A DNA stretch of 64,000 nt from Brassica napus (Eukaryota; Streptophyta; Magnoliopsida; Brassicales; Brassicaceae), in the NCBI RefSeq assembly GCF_020379485.1, contig NC_063449.1, positions 37,755,473 through 37,819,472 on the forward strand. Direction: 5' to 3'. The notes beneath the pieces are model-generated. The model was given only the letters and a program-made list of their open reading frames with translations, ran no database searches and was not told where the DNA came from. Within the stretch, counting starts at the first letter, position 1. The number at the start of each line of letters is the position of its first letter. The position numbers and the translations under genes are program-made. This document shows, piece by piece, positions 1 through 11,429 of the stretch.

Positions 1-545
1 GGTCTGCGCTATGTGAACTGCAAGAAGGGGTTAGTTGGCTACAGTGATAGTAGTTACAATGTCGATCCAGACGATGGGAAGAGTACAACAGGACACGTCT
101 TCTATCTAAACGAGTGTCCGGTTACTTGGTGTTCGCAGAAACAAGAAGTCGTTGCTTTATCTTCTTGTGAGGCAGAATACATGGCGGCTACAGAGACAGC
201 AAAGCAGGCAATATGGCTACAGGAGCTCCTTGAAGAGATCACGAGTGATGGTGTTCAAAAGGCGCTCATTCGTATTGATAATAAGTCTGCAATCACACTC
301 TCGAAGAATCCAATATTTCATGGACGTAGTAAACATATTCACACAAGGTTCCATTTTATTAGAGAGTGTGTTGAGAAAGGTCTGGTGGACGTGGAGCATG
401 TAGCCGGAAGAGTTCAAAAGGCTAATATTCTAACCAAAGCACTTGGAAAGATTAAGTTTAAAGAGATGAGAGATCTCATTAGAGTTCAAAATGTGTCTGA
501 AGATGACTACAAGCTTAAGAGGGAGAATGTTGACCTAAGCTTGTA
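1..545 (+). pseudogene. Ty1/copia polyprotein, C-terminal RNase H part
   Basis: The frame is open from the window edge to a stop at 544-546 and encodes the end of a copia-type Pol protein. It carries the RNase H landmarks of the family: a GYSDSSY strand, then STTGHVFYLN, WCSQKQEVVALSSCEAEYMA (catalytic Glu in the SSCEAEY helix) and the DNKSAI motif, followed by the HIHTRFHFIRE tail. This is the end of RNase H that makes the tRNA- and polypurine-primed cDNA. The rest of gag-pol lies to the left, outside the window, so intactness cannot be judged. A purine tract (AAGAGGGAGAA) overlaps the 3' end of the frame and directly precedes the LTR, as expected for plus-strand priming. Confidence 0.9.
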
Positions 546-776
546 GATAGCTTTAGTTATAAGTTATAATTATCCTAATGAGATTAGGTTAGATTGAGAG
601 TTATCTATAAGATATGTTTCCTAATGAGTTTAGGAAAGTTAAAGTAGTATATAAGGAGATGCTATGATTGTGGCATAACTTATGAGTTTGAGTTTGAGTC
701 TTTGAGAAGTAATTAATAAAGTGAGTACTTATTGAGACATTGAGCTTATACTCTTGATTCATAGTGTTACGATTCA
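528..776 (+). mobile_element. Copia 3' LTR (probable)
   Basis: The sequence begins TGTTGA directly after the purine-rich tract AAGAGGGAGAA. It contains a TATA-like AGTATATAAGG near 645-655 and ends in a pyrimidine/CA context (GATTCA) near 776. The 5' edge is well supported by the purine tract and the TG start. The 3' edge is a guess, because the partner LTR is outside the window. Confidence 0.55.
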
Positions 777-780
777 ATAA

Positions 781-1404
781 CCCCTGCTGGTATGCATGAT
801 CTGTTAGTTTTTAATCTATTGTATTCCATTATTACCTTTTGGTAAACGGTATTGCGGACTGACTATTTGTTAATTCTCGCTTTCGCTATTAGATCTAAAT
901 GTAGTACTCACTGTCTCTAGATAAAACTAATGGAGCTATTAGACTTAACTAAACTTGAACTTGGAGCAAGTGGAAAGGTTTAGCTTTAAAGATTGTTCAG
1001 GACTTGAGAAGATCCAAAACAAGACTTGTTACATATCCTCAATGGCCTCTTAAGTTTTTGAAGTAACGTCTTGCTATTGCAGCGACCGGAACACTAAAGG
1101 TCTTAAAAATGGATAATCCATGACTACAAATTCTCAAACTAGAAATGAAATATGCTTTACTAAAAAGTCTTAGAAAATATACTTATAGCAAATTTATGGA
1201 AAAAGAAGTACGTAATGCAAAATGAAAGATAACACATGATTGAAGAGCATGATGGGACAAGAGACAGCAAACTTAACACCACTCAAAAGAGTTATTTATG
1301 ATCCAGCATTGTTGTTGCAAGACATTACATGAACACAACTTGAGACCATCATATGTATATTAACATGATTCTTCCAAGTCTCCCGTTCTTCATACATTTT
1401 TAAC
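781..1404. other. Intergenic spacer downstream of HPR1
   Basis: I see no coding frame of note and no clear repeat here. The part nearest 1404 should hold the HPR1 3' UTR and polyadenylation site, because HPR1 is read leftwards and its stop codon is at 1405-1407. Confidence 0.5.
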
Positions 1405-3580
1405 TCATAATTTAGAAACTGGCAATCCTGAAAACCCCAAAGAATATACATTAGAGTTTGAAATAATCTGAGGGCTGAGTATGATGTGCATTACCTAAGG
1501 CTTTTGAGTTGACAATGCTTGGGCTAGCATTGGGCGGTGAAGAGTTTTCATTCAAGAAAGGGTCGACCCGGTTAGGGTCACTCAGAATTGGATATCCTTT
1601 GATCCTTCCCTGTTAAAAAAACATTTTCAGAAGAAGATGATCACAACTTTTAGTCATTTTAAATCTTATGAAAAGAGGTTTTTGGAGATGAGAATGCATA
1701 CGAGGACGTTGAGTGCTGCAAGCGTAGCCATTCCTTCACGAGTCCACTGCCATCATCACCATCAGAAGAAAGTTAATAAGACAGTTCTGTTTTATCTATT
1801 GTGACAAAGAAACGTTTACAGTTTGGGCAAACCTTGGAAGCAGAAGCAATGTGAGGAACAACAATGGCATTCTTCATATCAGCAAGCCCTGGTTTCATGA
1901 AAGGCTCTTCCTCGAACACATCAAGACCAACTCGGAACATCGGGTTCTCCCTCAGATGATCCACCAGGGCTACCTCATCGATCACAGGACCTCTACTGCA
2001 GTTCACAAGGATTGCTTCCTGAAAGCAACTTAACTCGATCAGAACAAGAGAAATGATAAAAAAAAAATAGAAAACAAAGTCAACCTTTTTCATCATGGCA
2101 AGCCTCTCCTTGTTGACAAGATGGTAAGTGGTTTTGTCCAACACAGGGTGAAGACTTATCTGTTTTTTTATTTTGTTCAGGCAAACACACGTTCAGTTTC
2201 TAGCTAAGAGAGATACACATAACAATGTTACTAATATATAAGTTCACTTACCAGATCAGCCTCTCGTAACACCTCCTCCATGGAAGAAGCTCGTTTCCAT
2301 GTCACAGGTTGTTCCCCATTTGCTTTCAAGAATTGTCCATAAGCTGCCAATGACCATTACGTCAAACATATAAACTTCAAGTAAAAAGTAAAAAGCGTAT
2401 TGTATAGAGAAACTGTATATATATATATATATATACCTGTCACAAACTTCTCAAGACGAGTGGATTGGTAAAGATCAAAGTAGATCAAATTCATCTTGAA
2501 CCCTTCAACCTGTTCTTGAAATCAAAATGTCAAAAAAGGAAGGTTACAAAATGTCATAGCAAGAGAGCCTTACCATCATTCTAGCATAAGCAGAACCAAT
2601 ACGTCCAGCTCCAATCACTCCCACAGTCTGTCCTTTAAGTAAGTTCCCAACAAACCTACAAGCAGCAAGTAATCATGTTAGCCTCTCATAGACACTCCAA
2701 AGACTCTAAACCGGTTTCTTGATTTTGTCTTACAGATGAGGAAGCCATCCTTCATACAAGCCAGCTCTCATGAAACCGTCAGCTTCAACAATCCTTCTTG
2801 CGGCAGCAAGGGAAAGCGAAGCAGCTAGCTCGGCTGTAGTCTCAGTCAACACTCCCTGTCCAACTCAACACATAAACACTTGACTTCCAACTAGTTCAGC
2901 TATATAAACCGAGAAGAAAAAGAACATTACCGGAGTGTTACCAACGGCGATGCCATACTTATTGGCGGCTTCAACGTCGACGTTGTTGTAACCAACGGCC
3001 ATGTTACTGAAAGCTTTCCCTCCTGCTTTGCTCAGAGCTGAAAACAGAGTCTCTCCCCAATCTTCCGTCAACTATATAAACAAAACTTAATTTTTTTTTT
3101 TTTTTAAAACATTCATATGTATAATACATAGCACACTTTGTTATTTTTTTTCTGAATATGAGGCAGAAACCGGAAACCACAACATATAATATTAGTTTCC
3201 GTTTGGACAAGGGACCTCTGACACAATAACAATGGTCCTTCCGAGTTGAGCTAGCGACGTGGTAATATAAATACACACTCTGTCTTCCTCTCTTTCATCT
3301 CATTACCTGGCCGATGACTCCATCACACTTGTTTCCAATCAGATCAATGATGTCTTCAACGGACAAAATTGTCTTCTTCAAATGGCATATCTATCATTCA
3401 AGAAGACAAGCTTTTAGTATCAAGATTAGTAAATATTCTTGATGAGTTAAAGTTTACCTCGACGCGACAACCTTGGTCGACCAAGAGGTTGATCCAGCGA
3501 GTTCCAGGCATCGGTTTCGTGCTGACGACTCTGTACTTCCCATTAGGATTGTACACCTCGATAGCCATAGGTTTCGCCAT
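1405..3580 (-). CDS. HPR1: Peroxisomal NADH-dependent hydroxypyruvate reductase
   Basis: Twelve exons on the minus strand: 3458-3580, 3307-3390, 2931-3071, 2734-2855, 2574-2655, 2437-2509, 2252-2343, 2085-2159, 1833-2018, 1702-1746, 1495-1609 and 1405-1427. All junctions are GT-AG. They sum to 1161 nt, 386 aa, the length I recall for Arabidopsis HPR1. The protein starts MAKPMAIEVYNPNGKYRVV. Its NAD-binding GAGRIG loop is at residues 172-177, and the D-2-hydroxyacid dehydrogenase triad is visible as Arg273 (NCSRG), Glu302 (FEEEP) and His320 (PHIAS). The last residues, SKL, form a PTS1 peroxisomal import signal on a tiny final exon. In photorespiration the enzyme reduces hydroxypyruvate to D-glycerate. 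PIS1 lies upstream in the same orientation. Nothing looks broken. Intron 6 carries an (AT)n microsatellite near 2415-2434. Confidence 0.97.
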
Positions 3581-4234
3581 GGCAGAGAACAGAACAAAGC
3601 TTCAAGAAAGAGAGAAAAATGTTTCTGTTGAAAGAATATGGAAACAGAGGTCCTGGCTTTTAATCTCAACCTCAAGTCAGTAGAGAATGTTTGTGGTTTG
3701 AAATCGAGATGAAGATCCAACGGTCGGTTTTGCATGGTTATTATCAACGTTTTTTTGTTTTGTTTTTGGTGTGGTTCATAAGTTTGAGGATTATATTGGC
3801 CTATGAGCGACGACAAGAACTGATTCTTGTGTTTTATCTGAGTTTGGACCTTACCTTTTGGAACCAGATAATGCTGACATGTTCATTATCCTCACTCACT
3901 GTTGCATGAAAACTTTTGAGTTTTGACCAAACATTTCGCAAAAAATGCAACTTTACGAATATTATTATTTATTACACTTATCTAACTAATAATATTTGAG
4001 ATAAAAAAATTATTTATAAAATCGATGCATTTTGTAATTAATATTAAATTTAAAGTAAATATAGTTAGTATTGTAAAATGACGCTCTTTGTGAAAAAGAT
4101 GGAATATAAACTTGTAATCAGAATATAAACTTGTAATCAGATTATATTTACAGACAGAAATTAGTCAAAAGGCAAATCAATATTGTTTAAAAGAAAAAAA
4201 TAGTTGCAGGTTCAGAACAAGGAAGGAAGGAAGA
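3581..4234. promoter_or_regulatory. HPR1 upstream region
   Basis: This 650 bp spacer separates the HPR1 start codon from the PIS1 stop codon (both genes are read leftwards), so it should hold the HPR1 5' UTR and promoter and the PIS1 3' UTR. A 19-bp direct repeat (AATATAAACTTGTAATCAG, twice) lies at about 4103-4140. I see no convincing TATA box. Confidence 0.45.
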
Positions 4235-5602
4235 TCAAGGCTTGTGCTGCTGCTTCTCTATATCATACAGTACACAGACATCTGCAGCTGTTTTCATCTG
4301 AAACAAACCCGCAAAATCCGATTAGAAACCAAAAATGAGCTTTTAGATTAGCAAAGAAAGAAAGGTAGCTTTTACCTGAATGATGTTGATGGTTTGTTTC
4401 ATCGACCAACCACACAATGTCAAAGCCAATAGGAAAGAGAGTGGTGAAATCTGAGTTAAAGTGGAAACAACGACCTGCAACAAAGAGAGGCCATGCTTAG
4501 CAGTTGAGTAAGAAGTAAAGGGAAGAGAAGAAGGAGCTAACTAACATTGAGGAGATTTTCTGTTTGGTTCTTTGCGATGAGAAGGAGGATGATATACAGA
4601 ACCTGCCACATTAGACAAAAAAAGTTTTTGCATCTTAAGAAGACATGATGATCTTAAACGTGAATATAAAAAAAAAAGACTCGGGTTCCAATCACACCTC
4701 GCAAGAAACACAGCAGTAACACATAAAGATCCGGTTTCCATAGTAGAGTCTGAAAAGCCAGCTTGTGCTGTCTTTCACATCTTTATGGCTGCTCTTCCCT
4801 GCTAGAAACGTACTGCGAAGAGTAGTGTAGTATTATTACAAGTTCCCGGTTAAAAACATTAAATTCACATCCTTAGGCTTTTACCTGTACATCTGAAGCC
4901 AATGACTAGCAATATCTAAGGCCAGCAATGAAAGGAAGACCAAGCTAGGCCTGTAGACTTGAGAGAGAATCACGAGTAGACACGCTGGGCTAACTCTATT
5001 TTTAACAACAAAAAGCACCACCCAACATTTTAATAAACAGATTAAAGAAGGGTGATGGTGATCATTCATCGCGTACATGTAGAAAAAAAAGAAAGAAGAT
5101 TCACCTATCTGTCACCATGTCGAGAACAGCTCCAAATGTTGAAACTAAGGTAAGAAAGAAAGAGAAGAGAGTCAAGTTCTAGCTTCCTACGTATATCATC
5201 TTAATGGCAATGAGGTCAGTGCAAATAGAAAAATAGTCATACCTTGGTTGAATCTACGAGCGCACCAGCCATCCACAGCATCACAACAAAAGCTGTAGAT
5301 GAAAAAAAACGAAACTATTACCCCCAAAACATGATAAGATCATAATCAAAAATCAAAGAGGACACCTGAAGAAATAGAGGAGGGAGAAGAGAGTTTTGTT
5401 GGAGAAGCAGACAGCAAAGGCAACACAGTTCAAGACAACTCTCATGTACCCTTAAAAAAAAAAGCAATTAAATTAATCATCACAATACGCTAAAGATAAA
5501 AGAAGCTAAGAGAAATCGAAAAGAAGACGCACCAACAATATTAGGTATATACAGGTAAACAGACAACTTCTCTGCTCTAGCTCTCTCCTCCTTCTTCCCC
5601 AT
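4235..5602 (-). CDS. PIS1: CDP-diacylglycerol--inositol 3-phosphatidyltransferase
   Basis: Nine coding exons on the minus strand: 5533-5602, 5366-5450, 5243-5292, 5105-5144, 4885-4995, 4698-4812, 4546-4602, 4376-4474 and 4235-4297. They total 690 nt, 229 aa, and all junctions are GT-AG. The CDP-alcohol phosphotransferase signature is complete: Asp56, Asp59-Gly60, Ala63-Arg64, Gly73, Asp77 and Asp81, with the correct spacing D-x2-D-G-x2-A-R-x8-G-x3-D-x3-D. Several hydrophobic membrane segments follow. The enzyme joins CDP-diacylglycerol and myo-inositol to make phosphatidylinositol, normally in the ER. The sequence fits Arabidopsis PIS1 rather than generic phosphotransferases. A 5' UTR intron seems to run from about 5718 down to 5631, where donor and acceptor motifs are visible upstream of the ATG. 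The start codon at 5600-5602 (MGKKEERAR) is the first in frame. Confidence 0.95.
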
Positions 5603-5926
5603 TTTCACAATCTTCAACGATTTCACCTGCACAGAGGGCAAAAGGAGAAAACTTTCTCACAACCCATCACCGGGAAATTCAACCCAAAATTAAAGCTCGA
5701 AATCGAACAAAACTCACTTGGTGAAGGTGTTAAGAGTAGTGAGAATCTTCTTGAAGTGAAAGAAGAAGAGATCTGTAGAAGAAGGAAGGAGGCTCTCTCA
5801 AGTTACTTCAACGCAAATCAAATCGAATCAGATTCGCTGCCATTGCCAGGTATTTTTTTTTTTTATCAATCTGGCTGCTTCCTTTACAACATTCAAACAA
5901 AAGTGGACATTTTCTGATTTAGAATT

Positions 5927-7462
5927 GGGCAAATCTCCAAAATAGCACATTTCTAAGTTTATATCACAAAAATAGCACTCAAAAACTAAAATGACCAAAA
6001 TACCACCTTTCTAGGTTTATCGTTTGAAAATTTTAATTTTTTTATGTTTCAAAATTTGAAATCTTATCCCCAAAACCTCATTTCTCAACTCTAAACCCTA
6101 AACTCTAAACCCTAAACCCTAAACCCTGAACCTTAAACCTTAAACCTTAAACCTTAAACTTTAAACCCTAAACCCTAAACTCTAAACCCTAAACCCTAAA
6201 CCCTAAATCCTAAACCTTAAACTCTAAACTCTAAACCCTAAACCCTAAACTCTAAACCCCACCCTTTAACTCTAAACTCTAAGTTTGTGACTTTTGATAA
6301 AACATTAAGTGCTATTTTTGTGACTTTTGACATTGATTGCTAGTTTATGAACAAAAATTTGATTTAATGGTCTTTTTCTTTTTAGAATTTCTTAATTACA
6401 CAACTTTATAATAAAAGAAAGCCCTTTTCTCGGAGAGTGGTATGGGCCATATAAAGAGATTATTGCATTGATACAGATGGAGCTTGTGACCTCATTGGAG
6501 ATGGCACACTATATGTGTAATTGTATGGTCATTATGGAGTAAATGTTTACTCTCAACTTTTTGTTACTCCAAATCCCACTGAAAAAATACCAATCAAGTA
6601 GAATACTATTTACTTTTGTTACTATTCAAAAAAAAAAAAAACACATACACAAGTTTACTCTGAGTTTAGTTAGAATAAAATAATTTACTCTATTTTCCTT
6701 TTTATTTCTTTCTTTTCTTCTGGCTGTTTCTCACCCTTTTTCTTTACTCCATGTTACTCCCACCGATACTGATGATAACCATGCAAGTTTATTTGATCAT
6801 TTCTTTCTGTATTGCAAAATAATGAAACTGTTTTGTCTGCTTCTTGCTACACTTTCAGTTAACAAAGAATATTCCAAGTTGATGCATCTTCAATATTTCA
6901 TTACCTGCAGCGAAATATCAAGAATGTTTAAACTACGAGGGTTTGTTTGATAACTAATGTTGACACGACTATCTGAAAAAATATTAAGAAAATGTTTAAA
7001 CTTCAAGGGTTTATTTGATAAATATAATAATTGTAGATAAAACTACCGACAAATTCTAAAGAGAAAAAGACAAAAATAGCACTAAATCAAGTTTTTGTTC
7101 CCAAACTAGCACTCAAGGTCAAAAGTCACAAAAATAGCACTTAATGTTTTATCAAAAGTCACAAACTTAGGGTTGTTAAAGGGTGGAGTTTATGATTTAG
7201 GGTTTAGGGTTTAGGGTTTAGAGTTTAGGGTTTAGAGTTTAGGGTTTATGGTTTAGGGTTTAAGGTTTAGGGTTTAGGGTTTAGGGTTTATGGTTTAGAG
7301 TTGAGAAATGAGGTTTTGGGGATAAGATTTCAAATTTTGAAAAATAAAAAAATTAAAATTTTCAAAGGATAAACTTAGAAATGTGCTATTTTGGTCATTT
7401 TAGTTTTGGAGTGCTATTTTTGTGATATAAACTTAGAAATGTGCTATTTTGGAGATTTGCCC
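5927..7462. mobile_element. Long-inverted-repeat (foldback/MULE-like) element
   Basis: Two arms in inverted orientation, about 5927-6390 and about 7050-7462, can be read side by side with roughly 90% identity by eye. The outer end of each is GGGCAAATCTCCAAAATAGC. Each arm contains a run of degenerate AAACCCTAAACCC units and the phrase CAAAAATAGCAC more than once. About 650 bp of unrelated sequence lies between them with no coding frame. The long terminal inverted repeats suggest a non-autonomous Mutator-like element. No clear 9-bp target duplication was found, so two independent inverted insertions remain possible. Confidence 0.6.
6085..6275. repeat. Interstitial telomere-like repeats (left arm)
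   Basis: This is a run of AAACCCT-like heptamers with many variants (AAACCTT, AAACTCT). The mirror copy is in the right arm at about 7195-7305 in the complementary orientation. Because it is part of both arms, it travels with the element and does not mark a chromosome end. Confidence 0.8.
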
Positions 7463-7902
7463 AAATTTATACGGCTCACACCATTTTCCTGGAAAAGAGC
7501 TTTCTTCAAAAGAATCTGACCCAACCCAAAATTGAGATTTGTGAACATGATGAACTCCTTGAAAGATTTTTTCTCAAACATTGTCTATTTTTCCTTGTAT
7601 CATAATTAATCTTCATCGAGTAAACAAATTTGAACAAAATGATTTGCAAATTCCACTCAGCATCGTTAGGATTCCTTAGCTTGAATTTACTTGGGTTTGA
7701 GATCGATTTAAGAACAAGAAAGAACAAGCATAAACTAAAGACACCAAAAATTGTTTATCCGGTGCTCACTGCACTTCTCCAATGTGGAGAAACCGCTATA
7801 CATCACCGGGGCTGGGCACAACCAGCAATCCACTAAAGTAACTCAAACTTGAGCCCTCATTGGTCTACAATGGTGTTCTCTCTCTTTCACTCGTCTACAT
7901 GA
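7463..7902. other. Unassigned sequence between repeat elements
   Basis: A 68-codon frame starts at 7630 (MNKMICKFHS), but I do not recognise the protein and the stretch has no visible introns or conserved motif. I treat it as unassigned. Confidence 0.3.
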
Positions 7903-8205
7903 TCTGTTACAATCTCAGATGTATTGAAGTCCATAGGAAAAGCCCATCTTATGATCCAATAGAACCATATAACTAGGGTTACTAAGCTTATATATATGTG
8001 GTTAAGAGTTTGATGAATGTAACCTTGGCTGCCATAGTTGCAACCACATTAAACTCTTTTTAAGATATCAATCAATCTATTTAACTCTTGGTGACAACTC
8101 CCAAGTATCCTCTCTTTAGTTTCTTTGTCATTCAATAAAGCTCAATGAGTTAATAGTCTTTCAATAAGTTTTTTAGAGCATAAATCTATCTTTATCTTCA
8201 AATGT
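7903..8205 (+). mobile_element. Copia-type LTR-like sequence (solo or truncated)
   Basis: The layout is that of a plant copia LTR: a TGTTACAATCTC start, a TATATATATGTGG box near 7990, AATAAA-like signals at about 8133-8138, and a following stretch, ATGTTATCAAGATC, resembling a worn initiator-Met primer site (TGGTATCAGAGC). No partner LTR and no polyprotein are in the vicinity. The edges are approximate. Confidence 0.4.
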
Positions 8206-8574
8206 TATCAAGATCAGTTTCCCTCTCTCCTCTAAAGAAAACGACGAAGAAGATAAGTCTTTTACATATACTCTCTCACGTGCCTCACATGACTCGGGTT
8301 ACAATTAAGTCTAAACCTTCTCCTTCAATCGGTGTATTCTCCACACCAAAGAGACCGTAATATGATATAGGGACACTTGCTACAGGTACTTTACCCCAAA
8401 AATATGTCTGAAAAAAACATACGACTCCATAAAATCTCAAATGGCACAATAACAATTAACAAATGAAAGTGTATTACTTCAATCAAACAAGAATAATATC
8501 TAACCCAGACGGTGATAACTGTAGAGCGTGAGAGAGAGAGAGAGAGGAAGAGAAAAATAATTGGTTTTAGTTAT
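8206..8574. other. Unassigned sequence with GA microsatellite
   Basis: The only recognisable feature is a short (GA)n tract at about 8526-8546. I see no gene. Confidence 0.4.
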
Positions 8575-8665
8575 CTTTCTCTGAGGCTACGATCCTTGTT
8601 GGCTGCAATAACTCTGAGCCAATCCCTCACATTGTGCGCTTCAAGTATTTTTCACGAAGCAATCC
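8575..8665 (-). pseudogene. 60S ribosomal protein L22 (eL22) C-terminal fragment
   Basis: Read on the minus strand, the segment encodes KYLK, then after a one-base deletion HNVRDWLRVIAANKDR. This closely matches the C-terminal part of plant RPL22, from the family pattern I remember (KKHNVRDWLRVIASNKDR). The frame then degenerates before the expected acidic tail. There is no N-terminal half nearby, so this is a broken fragment. It may be processed, but no poly(A) was identified. Confidence 0.6.
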
Positions 8666-8937
8666 CCATGATCTTGTCATCAACAATCAATCAATCGAAA
8701 TATCAAAACTGAAATCGTTCCTTCACTTCCTCATCATTTTCTGATCTAAGAGTTTCATACAGCAACTCAGATAAATTATATGGAAGCTTGTAAAAGCGTG
8801 TACCAGTAGCTCTGCTGAAGGAAAAGCTCAAGATGATAGAACTGCGGTGTTTTCTAATAGGGACGAAACTACTCGGACTAATAGAGAAATAGAAGCTAGG
8901 AATAGCACACATGGAAAGGGTTTTCGGGATGCGTCTT

Positions 8938-9062
8938 TTTTTCTAATTTAGTGATTTTATTTTATATTCATTAAGGTTAAACTCGATTAATCAAAGGATA
9001 ATATCGTATTAACAAAGTTCAAATGGAACAAACAAATGTTGAATGTGTTTCATTTTGTCAAT
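8938..9062 (+). repeat. Dispersed repeat, copy A, left piece
   Basis: This piece contains GGATAATATCGTATTAACAA and the phrase leading into TTTGTCAAT. It matches 44060-44170 (copy B) closely by eye. Copy A resumes at 15599 after a 6.5 kb insertion. Confidence 0.75.
9054..9062. repeat. Target-site duplication TTTGTCAAT (left)
   Basis: This 9-bp word recurs at 15599-15607, where the interrupted repeat resumes. Copy B has it once. Confidence 0.7.
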
Positions 9063-9544
9063 GAGACAATTGGCGTACGTAACCATGAACCGACTCCATA
9101 TTGGGGCTTTACCCATGCCCAATCCTATGTATTTTCATTCCACATTTACCCTTACATGCATCATGACCCTATCTTCCTAGCTCTCTGGTGTATGTCAGTG
9201 TGTCAGCTTTCTCTCGTACCACTAACCGTGTCAGCTATACTATAGCTATGTAAGTTTAAATGTTAGTTTAGTAATCTTTAACCTATATAACAAGCCAACT
9301 TTTTCATTTCAGATTCGAAAATGGGTTTTCCTATTGAGAAAGAAAAAATATTTTTTTTTCATTGCATAACCTAAAATTGAAATCAGAAAAGAAAAAAAGT
9401 ATATGCGTTTGGCGAGATGAGATCCTCTTTTTCCGTTTCGTTCAATTGCCCCAGCCCTTAACCGTTTCGTCCTCTCCTCTCATCTTTGCTTGTGCATCTG
9501 AATTTTTTTTTTCGATTCTATAACGGCGAATCTAGCTGGAAACC

Positions 9545-9675
9545 ATGGTTGTATGTGGTTTCTCTGGAGCTCCGTCGAGTAGCTTGGTCGAAGGGTCCGT
9601 CGGTGAGGTGTTGCCTCGCTGCCTCCACTTATCCGGTGTTGTTCTCCTTTTACCTGTCAACTTCTCAGTGGTTAT
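9545..9675 (+). pseudogene. Unidentified exon-like fragment cut by solo LTR
   Basis: An ATG-initiated frame (MVVCGFSGAPSSSLVEG) in GC-richer DNA follows a pyrimidine-rich leader. It is interrupted at 9675 by the LTR whose target duplication is GTTAT. The host sequence resumes at 11430, where stops soon appear. I do not recognise the protein. It could be a captured 5' exon within the Mutator-like block. Confidence 0.3.
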
Positions 9676-11429
9676 TGAAATGGACTTTTCAAAGGTTCTA
9701 ATTCAAATCATGTAGTATTTAAGATGTCAATCCATTTCTAAGAGTTTTGATGCAAAGAGAATTCAGGTTCTAACTTAATCTAAATGCAATCAAGTGATGA
9801 GGTGATTCAATTAAGTTAACAAGGTTCTAAAACAACTAATTAGTAACTTTCAATCAAATGGTTAAAGGAGGACAGATGGGTATAGGAATTTGATGTTAAA
9901 TGATTAAGATTCAACCTAAAATGGCAAGATTTCAATCAACACATTTCCCTAAATCTAGATAACAATTCTAAGCAAGTTCTTTGTCAAGACAAATGTTCAT
10001 TTACTCTCATTGATCAAACATCAAATGTCTTTGGTTGGGTAAATTTAGAGCATGTTGAGTTAGCTCAGACATTTCATCGAACACCTCTCGGGCAATGAAA
10101 TGTCTAGGATTCTAATCCAAAATGGCCAACTCTAGATTAGCATTAAGATCACTCAATCAAGCAAGAAAACATATTAATATACTCTAAACATTCTAGATCA
10201 TCACTTAATCATCCTAATCATCCTAACCTATGGATTCAAAGATGACTACTCACTCATTATCATGGTAGACACTAAATTATTAGTTGATTTAAGTCTAAAC
10301 ATGATTAATGATTAAAGCAATCAAGCAAACACCAAAGGAATATGATCAAGATCACATCTTTTACCTAAAAGTGGCTTTTGATTAGATAGAAAACAAGATC
10401 CATCTAAGATTAAGTTTACAATGTATTTATACTAGATTAGAAACTCATGGGTAAAATGGTAAAAAGCCTAATTTCTGACAACGGCCGCAACCTCCACTTT
10501 CCCGCGAACGCAGGTCGCGATCGTCATGCACTCGCCGCGACCCTCATACCCTGCGAAACACGCTTGCGACTTGCCTTCACCCGCGATGGTTGCATGCGGT
10601 CATCATCTTCACTTCGCAGCCTCTACATCTTGCGGTACGAGCTTGCGAAATCAACTGGACACTTTCGACGACACACAGCCGCAGTCATGACGCGCTCGCG
10701 AAGGATGGTTGCGGTTGGGGTCCCGTTTCGTCGTTACTTTGTCGCGGTCAGCTTCTTCCTGCGACGGTAGCATGCGGCGACACCACCAAGTCGAAGCTCT
10801 CTTCCGCACTCCTCTGTCTTCGTCATCACCTGAATCGAGCTCGTTCCACGCCGTGACTCAATGTCCTGAAGCTTCGAAGTCGTCGCTTCTTCTTCGCCGT
10901 GGCCGACTTCATCTCCTCGGCGATTCACCTCTGCGTCAGAGCTTCAACCGTCGCGATTCTCCACCACGGGATCTATGGTCCAAGCCGCCTACTCCGTGGC
11001 CGTGCTCAGCTCCACCGTGGCCGTTCTCGTCGTCGCCGTCAAAGAGAAAGCTTTGATCCTCTCCAATGGTAAAGTTTAAAGTATTTGCAAGACAGGTCCC
11101 TAGACCTCTGATTCTTTACAAAATGGCCCCCAACTTTAGAATTTGCAGACACACCCTCTCAAATCAATCCCAATCTTTCATCTGTGCGATTTAGCCCTCG
11201 TGTAATTGCAGAATGGTCCCTTGGTTTCAGATTTCTTTCAAATCGGCTGCAAAGTCTTATAATGTGCAGATTAGCCCTTCATTTTCGCCTCAAACTTCTC
11301 GATTGTGCAATCCAAACCCTAGGACATACAAATGAACACTCTAATGCAATATATACACCTAATATGCAATATAATTATCAAAATGCATTAAAATGAAATG
11401 TTAAAAGCCTATAAAAACATGAGATATCA
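9676..11429. mobile_element. Solo LTR, Athila-like, TSD GTTAT
   Basis: The element runs from TGAAATGGACTTTT to GAGATATCA (TG...CA ends), with GTTAT on both sides (9671-9675 and 11430-11434). Its blocks match the LTRs at 15688, 49231 and 53524, for example the segment around 10050-10130 reading GACATTTCATCGAACACC. A GC-rich block at about 10480-10770 contains recurring CCGCGA/TGCGGT words. Only one LTR and no internal region are present, so the rest was lost by LTR-LTR recombination. Confidence 0.85.

Noticed and set aside
1773..2144. A separate 123-aa dehydrogenase gene
   Set aside because: It is exons 8 and 9 of HPR1 read through the intron between them.
6085..6275. A chromosome end or ancestral telomere fusion
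   Set aside because: The telomere-like runs are degenerate and present in both arms of an inverted-repeat element, so they travel with it.
5927..7462. A 9-bp target duplication for the inverted-repeat element
   Set aside because: The flanks TTTAGAATT and AAATTTATA do not match. I could not define a duplication.
10447..11056. Overlapping frames of 64-115 codons in GC-rich DNA, possible small genes
   Set aside because: They lie inside a solo LTR with TSD GTTAT, in its GC-rich inverted-word block. The open frames follow from base composition.
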